DNA of 64,000 bases from Alphaproteobacteria bacterium (GCA_021324545.1 JAJPIX010000018.1:59102-123101), one strand, 5' to 3'. Shown: positions 50,649 through 60,468, counted from the first letter of the stretch. Translations and numbers: made by a program. The notes: generated from the sequence alone by a model not told the origin.

Positions 50649-51716
50649 TTAAGGGGACCGTGTAGCCGCGATCTGTCTCTGCCGCAACCGGCCTATGGCC
50701 GTCTCCCCAGATTTTGCGCGGCGCGGCGCTTTCAAATGATGGCGCGACAGTCGTGCCAGCATCGTCAGGACCGTTTGAAGAAGGGCAGGCGGGCCGAGAA
50801 TTTCCGCCTCCTCGCCCAGCCGAATCAGGTCGCGCGCCCCCGATTCGAAGGACTCGATGGGCAGCCTGCAGCGCACCCAGCCGCGGCGGTTGGGCTGGCC
50901 GGCGGATTTTGCCGCCGCCTCGGCCACGTGGGGCCCAAACGCCTGGAGCCTGATAATTCCCTTCGGCGACAGTCTCACGTCGGCCTCTTCGCGATAGAGG
51001 CCGGTCTCATAGTCGCGCGAGGATTTCAGCCAATAGGCCGCCAGATCAAAATTTCGTGGCCGGGGGAAATCCGCGTCCTCGATCTCGGCGTCCTGAATGG
51101 CGGCGACGCGATAAGTGCGGATTGCCTTGCCGCTTTGCGCCACAAGGTACCAGACGCCGCCTTTGAGTACGAGGCCAAGCGGGCCCAACCGCCGCATGTA
51201 GATCTCGCCCAGATTGCGATAACGCAGTTTCAGAAATTTGCCGCCCCAAACCGCGCGCGCCACGGTTTGCAAATATGGCAGCGGCTCGTTGGCGCGAAAC
51301 CACGCCACGGGATCCAGGTGAAAGCGCGAAGCAATACGCTCGGCCTGCGGCTGCACATTCGCGGGCAGCGCCGCTTTCAGCTTGAGCCGCGCAGACGCCA
51401 GCAGCTCCGACAGCCCAAGCTCGGCGGCAGGGCCGGGAAGCCCAGCAAGGAAGATCGCCTCGGCTTCACCCTGCGTCAGGCCCGTGAGCCGGGTGCGATA
51501 GCCGTCCATCAGCTGGAAGCCGCCGTTGCGCCCGCGTTCGGCATAAACGGGAATGCCGGCGGCGCTCAGCTCGTCAATGTCGCGAAAGATCGTGCGCACC
51601 GATACTTCGAAGCGTTTGGCCAATTCGGTGGCGCTCATGCGACCTCGGGTCTGCAGCAGCATCAGGATCGAAAGCAGTCGGCTCGCAAGCATCCGGTGAT
51701 CGCTAATACATGACAT
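50649..51716 (-). CDS. YafY-type HTH/WYL-domain transcriptional regulator
   Basis: SRLLSILMLLQTRGRMSATELAKRFEVSVRTIFRDIDELSAAGIPVYAERGRNGGF; WYL-like core. Confidence 0.92.
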   Translation of the reverse strand: MSCISDHRMLASRLLSILMLLQTRGRMSATELAKRFEVSVRTIFRDIDELSAAGIPVYAERGRNGGFQLMDGYRTRLTGLTQGEAEAIFLAGLPGPAAELGLSELLASARLKLKAALPANVQPQAERIASRFHLDPVAWFRANEPLPYLQTVARAVWGGKFLKLRYRNLGEIYMRRLGPLGLVLKGGVWYLVAQSGKAIRTYRVAAIQDAEIEDADFPRPRNFDLAAYWLKSSRDYETGLYREEADVRLSPKGIIRLQAFGPHVAEAAAKSAGQPNRRGWVRCRLPIESFESGARDLIRLGEEAEILGPPALLQTVLTMLARLSRHHLKAPRRAKSGETAIGRLRQRQIAATRSP

Positions 51717-51771
51717 CGGTTGTCATGTTTATGGGATTAGAACGTTGGCCGCAACCCAAGGGGCCATACCG

Positions 51772-52356
51772 ATGAAATTCACAGCCGCCGCCATTGTGCT
51801 TCTTCTTTCCGTATCTCAGGCGTGGGCCAACGCGGATGCGCCGCCGCCCGATCGGGGCAAACCCAATCTGTCAGGCCTCCACGACTTCGATTTCATCGCC
51901 GGCGAATGGCGCGTCCACCATCGTGAGCTCAGGGATCGCCTCGCCGGCAGCCATGAATGGATCGAATTCGACGGCACGCAGAAAGCATGGCTGGTGATGG
52001 GCGGGTATGCCAACGTCGATGAAAACGTGTTCAACAGGCCCGACGGAACGTATCGCGGCGTGACAATCCGCACCTACGATCCGAAAACGGGTGAATGGTC
52101 AATCTGGTGGGTTGACGGCCGCATGCCGTCAATCAACCTCGATCCGCCCGTCCGGGGCCGGTTCGTCAACGGCGTGGGAACCTTCTACGCCAACGACACC
52201 CTGCGCGGAAAACCGATCAAGGTGCGCTATATCTGGAAACCCCTGACGCACAATACCAGTCACTGGGAGCAGGCGTTCTCGGCCGATGGCGGAAAGACCT
52301 GGGAAACCAACTGGATCACCGATTTCACGCGCGTCTCGGAAAAGGCATCGCCCTAG
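51772..52356 (+). CDS. DUF1579-like secreted protein
   Basis: Signal peptide MKFTAAAIVLLLSVSQAWA; LHDFDFIAGEWRVHHRELRDRLAGSHEWIEFDG. Confidence 0.65.
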   Translation: MKFTAAAIVLLLSVSQAWANADAPPPDRGKPNLSGLHDFDFIAGEWRVHHRELRDRLAGSHEWIEFDGTQKAWLVMGGYANVDENVFNRPDGTYRGVTIRTYDPKTGEWSIWWVDGRMPSINLDPPVRGRFVNGVGTFYANDTLRGKPIKVRYIWKPLTHNTSHWEQAFSADGGKTWETNWITDFTRVSEKASP

Positions 52357-52515
52357 CGAAGACAGGCCGCTGGCTGCTGGAATGCGAAAGCGACGACGCG
52401 GCAATGGCTTGAGCCAGCGAAGTGCCGAAACGTTCCGCAGCTTTGCGCGCGACCGCAGGCGGGAATAAGGTTCTGGCATCTCCTCGCAGCATCTGGGACC
52501 GAAAGGGGACGTCTC

Positions 52516-52887
52516 ATGCCTATGCACTACAAGTTCTTGCAGCGTCTCAATCAGAAATTCGGCAGCGATGAAATCAGGCGAACGGCGCGGTCGGCGGCGT
52601 CGTTTGCGCCGGGCAAGCCGCTCGACGCAAGCCTTGTTGTCCGCAAGAGCAGCGTGGCGTTCAAGCCGGTTCAGGCCTACCTCAACTCCATGCCGGGCAG
52701 CGTGGCGGAATCCCTGCGCGGGGTGATGCATCACGCGCTGACCAGCAATCCGGCCAAGCCGATCACATTTGCCTGGATGCCGGGCTACGATTTCGAGGTC
52801 ACGGTCTCGGAAATGGGATGCGGCATCACCGTTCTCGTGAAAGGCCGCTATCCGGCCGACAAGGCGGCCGCGCGCGGCAAGGACTAA
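52516..52887 (+). CDS. Hypothetical protein
   Basis: 123-aa ORF with upstream purine-rich RBS (GAAAGGGGACG); no recognised family. Confidence 0.6.
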   Translation: MPMHYKFLQRLNQKFGSDEIRRTARSAASFAPGKPLDASLVVRKSSVAFKPVQAYLNSMPGSVAESLRGVMHHALTSNPAKPITFAWMPGYDFEVTVSEMGCGITVLVKGRYPADKAAARGKD

Positions 52888-54647
52888 CCCGCAACGCCGC
52901 TTGCGGCGCCCACCGCGAGATTCAGTCCGCCGACAAAATGATCGCGGTCGGCGGGGTTGGCATAGGTCGCAAGCCGGGGCGTATCCCGGAGCGCCTTTTC
53001 CAGAAGATGGGCGGGAAGCGCGGCGTGGGCTTCCGCCAGGCGTCCCTGCCGCGCCAGCGACGCGGCGAGAATGGCGTATCCGGCGAGGAAATCGTGCTGA
53101 ATCGCACGTTCGGCCTGCGCGGCGGCGTCAACGTAGTTTTTTGACTGATAGCGGGCGAGTGCGAGCAGCCCCATCATGGCTCCAAATTGCGGATCGAATG
53201 GGCTGTGGCGGATGCTCTCTTCGATCGGCACAATGGCGTCCAGCGGCTGTCCGCAATAGATCAGCACCTGTCCCAGCCGCAGCTGGCCGTACGCGAAGTT
53301 GGGGTTGAGCGCGACTGCCCGCTTCGCCGCTTCAAGCGCAGCCTGATGCTTGCCCAGATAGAGCGCAGCGCCCGCATAGGCGAAGTGCGCGTAGGCATCG
53401 TTGGGGTCAAGCTCGATGGCCTTCGCCGCGGCATTCAGCGATTCGCGGAGGTCGTCGTCCGGCCGTTCGGACCAGCCGTAAAACGTCGCGCCGCCATAAA
53501 GAATGCGCGACAGCCCGACATAGCCCTGGGCCAGCTGCGGATCGCGCGCGATGGCTTCGCGGAAAAGTTTCACCGCCTCGCGGTAGCCGTCGGCGGAAAC
53601 CCTGTCCAGATGCCACATGCCGCGCTGATAGCAATCGAACGCGGTGTAATCGGAAATGCTCTTGCGGCCCAGCCGGATGTTTTCGCTCTGCAGCAGGGCC
53701 GGCTCGATCGCCTGCACGACCTGGCGTGTGATCTCATCCTGCAGGTCGAGGATGTCCACCAGATCGCGATCGAATTTCTCCGCCCAGATGTGGGCGCCGG
53801 TGGCCGCGTCGAGCAGCTGCAGCGTGATGCGCACCCGGTCTTCGGCCTTGCGCACGCTCCCTTCCAGCACGTACCGGATGCCAAGTTCGCGCCCGACCTG
53901 CCGCACGTCCACGCTGCGGCCCTTGTAGGTGAAACTGGAATTGCGCGCGATGACGAAGAACGAATGCCAGCGGGACAGCGCGGTCACAAGATCTTCGGCG
54001 ATGGCGTCGGCGAAATACTCCTGTTGCCGGTCGGCGCTCATGTTCTGGAGCGGCAGGACGGCGATGGACGGCTTGTCGGGCAGGGCCAGTGGCGCAGGCC
54101 CTGCGACTCGCCGCGCGCCGCCGGCGCAAATCTTGTAGGTCTTCACGGGCCGTTCCATGTTTTTCAGGTGCTGAAGGCCCATATCCTCGAATCCAACGTC
54201 AATCCGTCCGCGCACATCCTCATGCACGCGCTGCGAAATGCAGATGCCGCCGGGATCGGCCAACGCCTGCAGGCGTGCGGCAATGTTCACGCCTTCGCCA
54301 AAAATGTCGCCGTCCTGCGAAACCACATCGCCGGCATTGATGCCGATGCGGAAATCCATCCGCCTGTCGTCGGGCAGCTTGGCATTGCGGGCCGCCATCG
54401 CCTGCTGGATTTCAACGGCGCATTGCAGCGCTTCAACCACGCTGCCGAATTCCGCCAGAAGTCCGTCGCCGATCGTCTTGATCACGCGGCCCTCATGTGC
54501 CTTCACGCGCGGCAGAAACAGGCCGGTGATGTGACCGGAAAAGCGCGCAAGCGTTTCCGGCTCGTCCAGCGCAACCAGACGGCTGTAGCCGGCCACATCG
54601 GCCGCAAGAATCGCAGTCAGTTTTCGTGCAGCTTTTTTACGCGCCAT
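52884..54647 (-). CDS. Class III adenylate/guanylate cyclase with TPR C-terminus
   Basis: KLTAILAADVAGYSRLVALDE; IGDGLLAEFGSVVEAL; TolB/FlgO-like DKPSIAVLPLQNMSADRQQEYFADAIAEDLVTALSR; TPR repeats. Confidence 0.92.
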   Translation of the reverse strand: MARKKAARKLTAILAADVAGYSRLVALDEPETLARFSGHITGLFLPRVKAHEGRVIKTIGDGLLAEFGSVVEALQCAVEIQQAMAARNAKLPDDRRMDFRIGINAGDVVSQDGDIFGEGVNIAARLQALADPGGICISQRVHEDVRGRIDVGFEDMGLQHLKNMERPVKTYKICAGGARRVAGPAPLALPDKPSIAVLPLQNMSADRQQEYFADAIAEDLVTALSRWHSFFVIARNSSFTYKGRSVDVRQVGRELGIRYVLEGSVRKAEDRVRITLQLLDAATGAHIWAEKFDRDLVDILDLQDEITRQVVQAIEPALLQSENIRLGRKSISDYTAFDCYQRGMWHLDRVSADGYREAVKLFREAIARDPQLAQGYVGLSRILYGGATFYGWSERPDDDLRESLNAAAKAIELDPNDAYAHFAYAGAALYLGKHQAALEAAKRAVALNPNFAYGQLRLGQVLIYCGQPLDAIVPIEESIRHSPFDPQFGAMMGLLALARYQSKNYVDAAAQAERAIQHDFLAGYAILAASLARQGRLAEAHAALPAHLLEKALRDTPRLATYANPADRDHFVGGLNLAVGAASGVAG

Positions 54648-54717
54648 TCTGCCTCTCAATGCAGAGCGCGCAGCTAGTCTATCGGAAATTACAGGGAATT
54701 CACATTGGGGTGGCCGG

Positions 54718-55797
54718 TCAGCTGCGCCAGCGAAGGACGCGTTCCTTCACGGGATTAACGAAGGGTGTACCGGTTGCGACGGATTCGGCCCAAGCTTTCT
54801 TCAAACGGTGATACCACATGGCCGGCACATCGGAATCCTGGATCAGCATCAGCGGCGGGTTGAATTTCAGGCCCTCGCGCTGCAACTCCACCATGCGCCG
54901 GTCGTCGCCCAGGAACACCGGCCCCAGCACATCGAAGAATGGCCTGATGAAGCCGAGCCAGGACGGCCAGAAGAACACCTGCGTCACCTGTGTCGTATGC
55001 TGGTCGATCGGCGTGCAGGTGGTCAGCCCGACCACGTCGATCTGACGTCCGAACAGGTTGCCGCGAATGTTTTCGAAGCGGATGGACGGGAGCTCGAATG
55101 TGATCTCGGTCGAAACACTGCTGCCGCCGAGAAGCCTGTAAGCCGGCTTGCTTGGCGCATGGCGCAACATCACGAAACCGTTGGGCAGCGGCGCGTAGTG
55201 CTTTTCCTTCATCTTCGGCTTCACGCGCCACCACCAGCGGCCGTGCACATAAGGCGCGTGCGCCGGATCCATCAGCCCGATCACGGCATGGTCGATGCCG
55301 CAGCGGAACGTCTGGCTCTCGGTCCAGCGCGGCCGGGCATTGGGCGCGGGCACGCGCGGCGGCTCGCCGACCGGCGGCTTGCCTTCGTGGCCGCCAGCCG
55401 CGAAATAGATCCAGATCAGTCCGTCCTGCTCCCGCACCGGATAGCTGCGCACGCGGATTTTTGCGGGATCCACGTTTTCCTGGCCGTCCACGGTCGAGGG
55501 GATGAGCGAGCACGCGCCGTCGCTGCGGAAGCGCCAGCCGTGATACGGACATTCGATCGTGTTTTCCGGCAATACCCGGCCGGCGGAAAGCGGCACGCCG
55601 CGGTGCGGGCAGATGTCTCGAAGGGCAAACAGCCTGCCGTCGCGCATGCGGCCGATCAGAACCGGCTCGTCCAGCAGAATCTTCCGGCGCATTCCGCCGC
55701 GGCCGATGTTGCGCGCAAGGCCTGCCATGTACCAGGCATTGCGCAGGAACATCGGCACGGAATCCGCGCCCGCCGGAGCTAGCGGTTCGGCGCTCAT
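54718..55797 (-). CDS. Rieske [2Fe-2S] aromatic ring-hydroxylating oxygenase alpha subunit
   Basis: Rieske CPHRGVPLSAGRVLPENTIECPYHGW; catalytic iron motif DHAVIGLMDPAHAPYVHGRWWW. Confidence 0.93.
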   Translation of the reverse strand: MSAEPLAPAGADSVPMFLRNAWYMAGLARNIGRGGMRRKILLDEPVLIGRMRDGRLFALRDICPHRGVPLSAGRVLPENTIECPYHGWRFRSDGACSLIPSTVDGQENVDPAKIRVRSYPVREQDGLIWIYFAAGGHEGKPPVGEPPRVPAPNARPRWTESQTFRCGIDHAVIGLMDPAHAPYVHGRWWWRVKPKMKEKHYAPLPNGFVMLRHAPSKPAYRLLGGSSVSTEITFELPSIRFENIRGNLFGRQIDVVGLTTCTPIDQHTTQVTQVFFWPSWLGFIRPFFDVLGPVFLGDDRRMVELQREGLKFNPPLMLIQDSDVPAMWYHRLKKAWAESVATGTPFVNPVKERVLRWRS

Positions 55798-56867
55798 TTT
55801 TTTGATGCGGCCGGCGCAAGCGGCTTCAGAAGGCTGTCGAGCGTGGTCATGAACTGTTGGCCCTTATAGGCGGGAAGTTTATACGCCCATCCATTCGTCC
55901 GCGCATTGATTTCGCGCGCTTCGTTTTCCGCCGCGGGCTTGGCTGCTTCGGCGGCGAACTGCGCCCAATAGGCGCCATTCAGGTTAATCACATCGGCCGT
56001 GATGTCGAGGCCGTCGAAGGTCCGGGTGATCAGATGGGCGGCGCCGGAAAAATTGAATTTCGCAGCCGGTTGCACGTCGTCGAACGAAAAATCCGAGATG
56101 GCCGCCGCCACGCCGTCCGCCGCCGCGGGATACGAGACTTCGCGGCCCTTGGGCACGTTCACCAGCGCAAAATCGGACTGCGCCGGGTTGTCGCGCCGCA
56201 CCGTGAAAGATGCGCCGCTCGCGGGCTGAACATCAATTTCCCGGATGCGGGAGCGGTCAATGCTCAGCACATCCTTGTCCATCCAGTCGGCGATATCGCT
56301 ACGGGGCTCAAACCAGCTCTGCAGGAGCCAGCTCTGCTTTTCGCCGGGCTTGCGTGCGAACAGGCCCTGGCTTCCGTTGGGATCGCCGATGTCCACCGTC
56401 TTTCCCGCAATGAGATCGGCAAGGACATGCCCCTTTTCGTCATAGGCTGTAATCCGCACGCCGCTGCCGCCACGGTCGGGCGCCTGTACGCCGATGTAGG
56501 AATACCACTGCGGATTTGCCGTCTTGGGCTCAAACGTTTCCAAAGCCGCCAGCCCCACCACCGTGTGCTGCACCTGATTGAATGAAGCGCGGAAATCGCT
56601 CCGCGTGGGCAGAACCCAGCCCTTCTCCGGCTTGAACACGACGTCGAACGCGCCATGTGCCTTGGACTGGATGCGCAGACGCATGATCTCGCGTGCATGC
56701 CGCGCCAGATTCGGGAAGAATTCGTGCTGCGCATACCGCGGTTCCACCGCCGCTTGCTGGCCGTTCAGCGCCAGCACGGCCGCAATCGCCAAAAGCAGCG
56801 CAACGGCGGCGAGAATCGCAAGATTGCGCCCGCGCGGATCGGAAAGAATGACGTTTGCTGCTGCCAT
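55794..56867 (-). CDS. DUF4340 domain protein
   Basis: Single N-terminal TM; EKGWVLPTRSDFRASFNQVQHTVVGLAALE; gene order with GldG/ABC components. Confidence 0.82.
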   Translation of the reverse strand: MAAANVILSDPRGRNLAILAAVALLLAIAAVLALNGQQAAVEPRYAQHEFFPNLARHAREIMRLRIQSKAHGAFDVVFKPEKGWVLPTRSDFRASFNQVQHTVVGLAALETFEPKTANPQWYSYIGVQAPDRGGSGVRITAYDEKGHVLADLIAGKTVDIGDPNGSQGLFARKPGEKQSWLLQSWFEPRSDIADWMDKDVLSIDRSRIREIDVQPASGASFTVRRDNPAQSDFALVNVPKGREVSYPAAADGVAAAISDFSFDDVQPAAKFNFSGAAHLITRTFDGLDITADVINLNGAYWAQFAAEAAKPAAENEAREINARTNGWAYKLPAYKGQQFMTTLDSLLKPLAPAASKK

Positions 56868-56874
56868 GGCGGCC

Positions 56875-58773
56875 TCAAACCGGAATCGCGCGCGCGCGCC
56901 TGCGGCGGCGGACAAGTGCAAGACCGATCGCAAACAGCGCCACAAGGATCGGCACCAGCGCGATATTGATGAAGGCAAGAAGGGAACCGAGCGCGTCGAT
57001 GTCGCGCCGCAGCCCGTGCTGCACGTTGCGAAGCTGCGTGCGTGTCTCGATGAGGTCGCGCTTGAATTGCTGGATTTCCGCCTGCTGCTGCGGCGTCAGC
57101 GCGCCCAGGGGAGCGTTTGCCGCGCCGGCATTGCCGCCCTGCTGAAGGGCCCGAAGCCGCGCTTCCGTATCGGTCACTTTCTGCTGCAGGGCATCTTCCT
57201 GCGTCTTGAATTGCGCCTCAGCCTGCGCCTGAAGCCGTTGCACCACCTTGAACGGCCGATCGCTGCTGGCGCGCGTGCGAAGCGAAATGAGGTCGCTGGA
57301 TCCCGTCAGGTTCTCGACCGCGTTCAGAACGAAGGCGCTGTTGTCGGCAAAGGGCGTGGCGATCTGGTGCCCGAGCAGATTGTCGGTATGGACCCAGAAG
57401 CGGTCATCGAAGATGTCGCTGTCCGCCATGACCACGACATTGATGTTTCCGGCCGTCTTGATCTGCGGCGCGGGCTTTCCGCCGCCGGCCGCCGGCGGCG
57501 GCCCGTTGCGGAACGCGGTTTTTGCGGGACCGGAGATGCGGGCCGCAAGCACATAGCGCTCGCCGGTCGGATGCACTTCGCCCATGATCATCTGCGGATT
57601 GGTATTGATCCGTACTTCTTCGGCGTTGAGCAGCGAGGCCTGATCCGACGATTGTACAAGCGGCAGAAATGTCGTCCGGGCCTTCGGCAGCTGCTTGAGC
57701 GCCCCCGCGCTGGCCAGATTGAGCGTCTGAAGATTTGCGGTGATCGGATCGTGCGCGTCGAAATCCGCCTTCGTCACATGCAGCCAGACCGGATAGAGCG
57801 AAATCGGATTGCGCGGGTCGCTTGAGGTTTGCACGCGCTGGGCCAGATCCTTGTCGGCAACCACCCTGTCCGCGGTGAACCCAAGCCCCCAGGCCTGGAA
57901 CAGCGACGGCAGGCTTGATTCTACCGTGCCCGCGCCGCTCATGCCGGCGGAGGCCTGCGAAATCTCCGACAGCGGATCGACGAATACGAGCGCCCGGCCG
58001 CCTTTCAGGACGAACTGGTCAATGGCATAGGTCTGCTCGGGCCCGAGCTGCGGCGGATGCACGACCAGAAGCACGTCCACTCCCGGTGGAATGCTGGTGA
58101 AATTCGGGTCGAGCATCTTCGTCGCGTAATTTTGCGCGAGCTGCTGATAGATCATGAATGGCCGCGCCTGCCCCTGGAGCATCGCTGCCATGCCGCCGGC
58201 GCCGGTATCGAGCGGCAGGCTTGAGACAATTCCGATCACCGGCTTTTTCGGGTGCGACAGGCGGTAGATCAGCGATGTCAGATCGTATTCGAGATACTGT
58301 TCACGATCCGGGCTGAAATAGGCGATCGTCTCCCGGCCGTCGATTGTGTTGGTGCCGACCAGGCCGAAATAGACGAGGTCGCCGGAATCCGTGGGAACGC
58401 CGGAAAGGCCGTAAGCGGCGGCTTCGTCTTCGGCCGGCGTGAACGGCTCCGGATCGATTTCCCGCAGGATGATCTTGCCATTGCCCAGCGCGGCATAGCG
58501 CTGGAGCAGATCGCGCACGCGCGTGGCATAGCTCGATACCTGCGCATAGTCCGCCGCGACATTCTTGGAATAGTAGAAGCTGAGCGTCACCGGCTCTTTC
58601 AGGCCGGCGATGATGTTCCTCGTGCCCGGCGCGAGCGTGAAAAGCCGGTTTTCCGTCAAATCGAGCCGTGCGGTCGTGACACCGGCGTCCACGGCGATGT
58701 TGAGCGCCACGAAGATGATCGCCGCCAGCACGATGGCGGAAGCGGCATAAAGGCGGCGGGAGATGGGCTTCAT
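56875..58773 (-). CDS. GldG-family ABC-associated auxiliary protein
   Basis: N- and C-terminal TMs; DLTENRLFTLAPGTRNIIAGLKEPVTLSFYYSKN; GGRALVFVDPLSE; MADSDIFDDRFWV. Confidence 0.88.
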   Translation of the reverse strand: MKPISRRLYAASAIVLAAIIFVALNIAVDAGVTTARLDLTENRLFTLAPGTRNIIAGLKEPVTLSFYYSKNVAADYAQVSSYATRVRDLLQRYAALGNGKIILREIDPEPFTPAEDEAAAYGLSGVPTDSGDLVYFGLVGTNTIDGRETIAYFSPDREQYLEYDLTSLIYRLSHPKKPVIGIVSSLPLDTGAGGMAAMLQGQARPFMIYQQLAQNYATKMLDPNFTSIPPGVDVLLVVHPPQLGPEQTYAIDQFVLKGGRALVFVDPLSEISQASAGMSGAGTVESSLPSLFQAWGLGFTADRVVADKDLAQRVQTSSDPRNPISLYPVWLHVTKADFDAHDPITANLQTLNLASAGALKQLPKARTTFLPLVQSSDQASLLNAEEVRINTNPQMIMGEVHPTGERYVLAARISGPAKTAFRNGPPPAAGGGKPAPQIKTAGNINVVVMADSDIFDDRFWVHTDNLLGHQIATPFADNSAFVLNAVENLTGSSDLISLRTRASSDRPFKVVQRLQAQAEAQFKTQEDALQQKVTDTEARLRALQQGGNAGAANAPLGALTPQQQAEIQQFKRDLIETRTQLRNVQHGLRRDIDALGSLLAFINIALVPILVALFAIGLALVRRRRRARAIPV

Positions 58774-58777
58774 CGCA

Positions 58778-59512
58778 TCACCCGGCCTTTTTCAGGTCCA
58801 CGACCGCCACGTTGGCCGTCAGAAACAATGCGATCAGCGACAGGAAATAGACCACATCGCGCAGGTCGATGACGCCCTGCGAAATGGCGGCAAAATGCGT
58901 GAGCACGCTGAAAGACGATATGGCCGTGACCAGCGGCAGCGGCGCCCAGGCGCGGAAGAAATCCAGCACGAGCGGCGCGCCGGAGATCGTGAACAGAAAG
59001 CAGACCACCACGCTTACCACGAAGGCAATCACCTGATTGCCGGTTGTCGCCGAGATGCAGGCGCCTATGGCCAGGTATCCGCCCGCCATCAGGAAACTTC
59101 CGATGTAGCTGGCAACGATCACGCCGTTGTCGGGAGAACCCAGGTAATTGACCGTGATCCAGATGGGAAACGTCAGCGCAAGCGCGACGCCGGTGAACGC
59201 CCATGCCGCGAGATATTTGCCGGCCACGCTCGCCCATAAGGGCGCAGGCAGCGTCAGCAGAAGCTCCATCGTGCCCGTCTTGCGCTCTTCAGCCCATAGC
59301 CGCATGGCGATGGCTGGCACGAGAAAAAGGTACAGCCAGGGATGATAGCCGAAGAAGACCGTCAGGTCGGCCTGTCCGTTGTCGTAGAAGCGGCCCACAT
59401 AAAAGGTGAACGCGCCCATCGCGAACAGGAAGATCACGATGAACACATAGGCAAGCGGTGTGGCGAAGTATGCCGCGAATTCGCGGCGGAAGATCGGCCA
59501 GACGTATTTCAT
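58778..59512 (-). CDS. ABC transporter permease (GldF-like)
   Basis: IFRREFAAYFATPLAYVFIVIFLFAMGAFTFYVG; six-TM ABC-2 type. Confidence 0.88.
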   Translation of the reverse strand: MKYVWPIFRREFAAYFATPLAYVFIVIFLFAMGAFTFYVGRFYDNGQADLTVFFGYHPWLYLFLVPAIAMRLWAEERKTGTMELLLTLPAPLWASVAGKYLAAWAFTGVALALTFPIWITVNYLGSPDNGVIVASYIGSFLMAGGYLAIGACISATTGNQVIAFVVSVVVCFLFTISGAPLVLDFFRAWAPLPLVTAISSFSVLTHFAAISQGVIDLRDVVYFLSLIALFLTANVAVVDLKKAG

Positions 59513-60468
59513 GTCCGGGCCTCGCGCGCGCGGGTTGCGTCATGCGTGGTGAGGGCGCGAAATACTTCGTCCAGACGGCCGGCTTCCGCGTAAAGTTCCT
59601 TCACGTCCCACTTCTCGGCCACGGCCAGCGCGCTCACGTCCTCGATCAGAAGCGAGCCGTTCTTCGGAAATATGGAAAGCCGCGCCGTTCCGCTGATATC
59701 GGATTGCTCCACGCTGGCGACAGGTCCAAGCGACTTTAGTTTCGCCTTGGCGCGTTCGGCTTGCGCCGCCGGCAAAGTCAGCGTCACGGCATTGTGGTGG
59801 CGCGAACGGGCCAGCAGCTGTGCAGGCGTTCCATCGGCAACAATGCGCCCGCGGTCAATGATCACGGCGCGCGTGCAGACCGCTTCGACTTCGTCGAGCA
59901 GGTGGGTCGAAATGATGATGGTCTTTTCGGAGGCCATGGCGCGGATCAGCGCGCGCACCGAATGTTTCTGGTTGGGGTCGAGGCCGTCGGTCGGCTCGTC
60001 CATAATGAGCACCGGCGGATCGTGCAGGATCGCCTGCGCCAGTCCCACCCTGCGCTTGAACCCTTTGGACAGCGTTTCGATCGGCTGTTCCAGCACCGGA
60101 TCGAGTTCCGTCTTGCCCACGGCGGCGTCCACCCGGGCTTTCGCCGCCGCATCCGAGAAGCCGCGTACCTGGGCAATGAAGTTCAGGAACTGGCGGGGCG
60201 TCATGTCGCCATAGGCCGGTGCGCCTTCGGGCAGGTAACCCATGGCCGCTTGTGCCTGAAGCGTTTGGGTCTCGACGTCGTGGCCGCACACGCGCGCCCG
60301 TCCCGAGGTGGGGGCGAGGTAGCCCGTTATCATCTTCATGGTCGTTGATTTGCCGGCCCCGTTGGGCCCAAGAAAGCCCAGCACTTCGCCCACGCCGGCC
60401 TTCAGATCGATCCCGGCAACCGCGGTAACAGGCCCGAATTTCTTGGTCAGTTGCTCAAGTTCGATCAT
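59509..60468 (-). CDS. ABC transporter ATP-binding protein (GldA-like)
   Basis: MIELEQLTKKFGPVTAVAGIDLKAGVGEVLGFLGPNGAGKSTTMKMITGYLAPTSG; LSKGFKRRVGLAQAILHDPPVLIMDEPTDGLDPNQ. Confidence 0.95.
   Translation of the reverse strand: MIELEQLTKKFGPVTAVAGIDLKAGVGEVLGFLGPNGAGKSTTMKMITGYLAPTSGRARVCGHDVETQTLQAQAAMGYLPEGAPAYGDMTPRQFLNFIAQVRGFSDAAAKARVDAAVGKTELDPVLEQPIETLSKGFKRRVGLAQAILHDPPVLIMDEPTDGLDPNQKHSVRALIRAMASEKTIIISTHLLDEVEAVCTRAVIIDRGRIVADGTPAQLLARSRHHNAVTLTLPAAQAERAKAKLKSLGPVASVEQSDISGTARLSIFPKNGSLLIEDVSALAVAEKWDVKELYAEAGRLDEVFRALTTHDATRAREART

Noticed and set aside
41236-50652. 3138-aa plus-strand ORF as a giant protein
   Set aside because: It is the codon-aligned antisense of eight well-identified minus-strand genes; composition is Arg/His/Gly-rich with no domain. 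Noted only as a phase curiosity.
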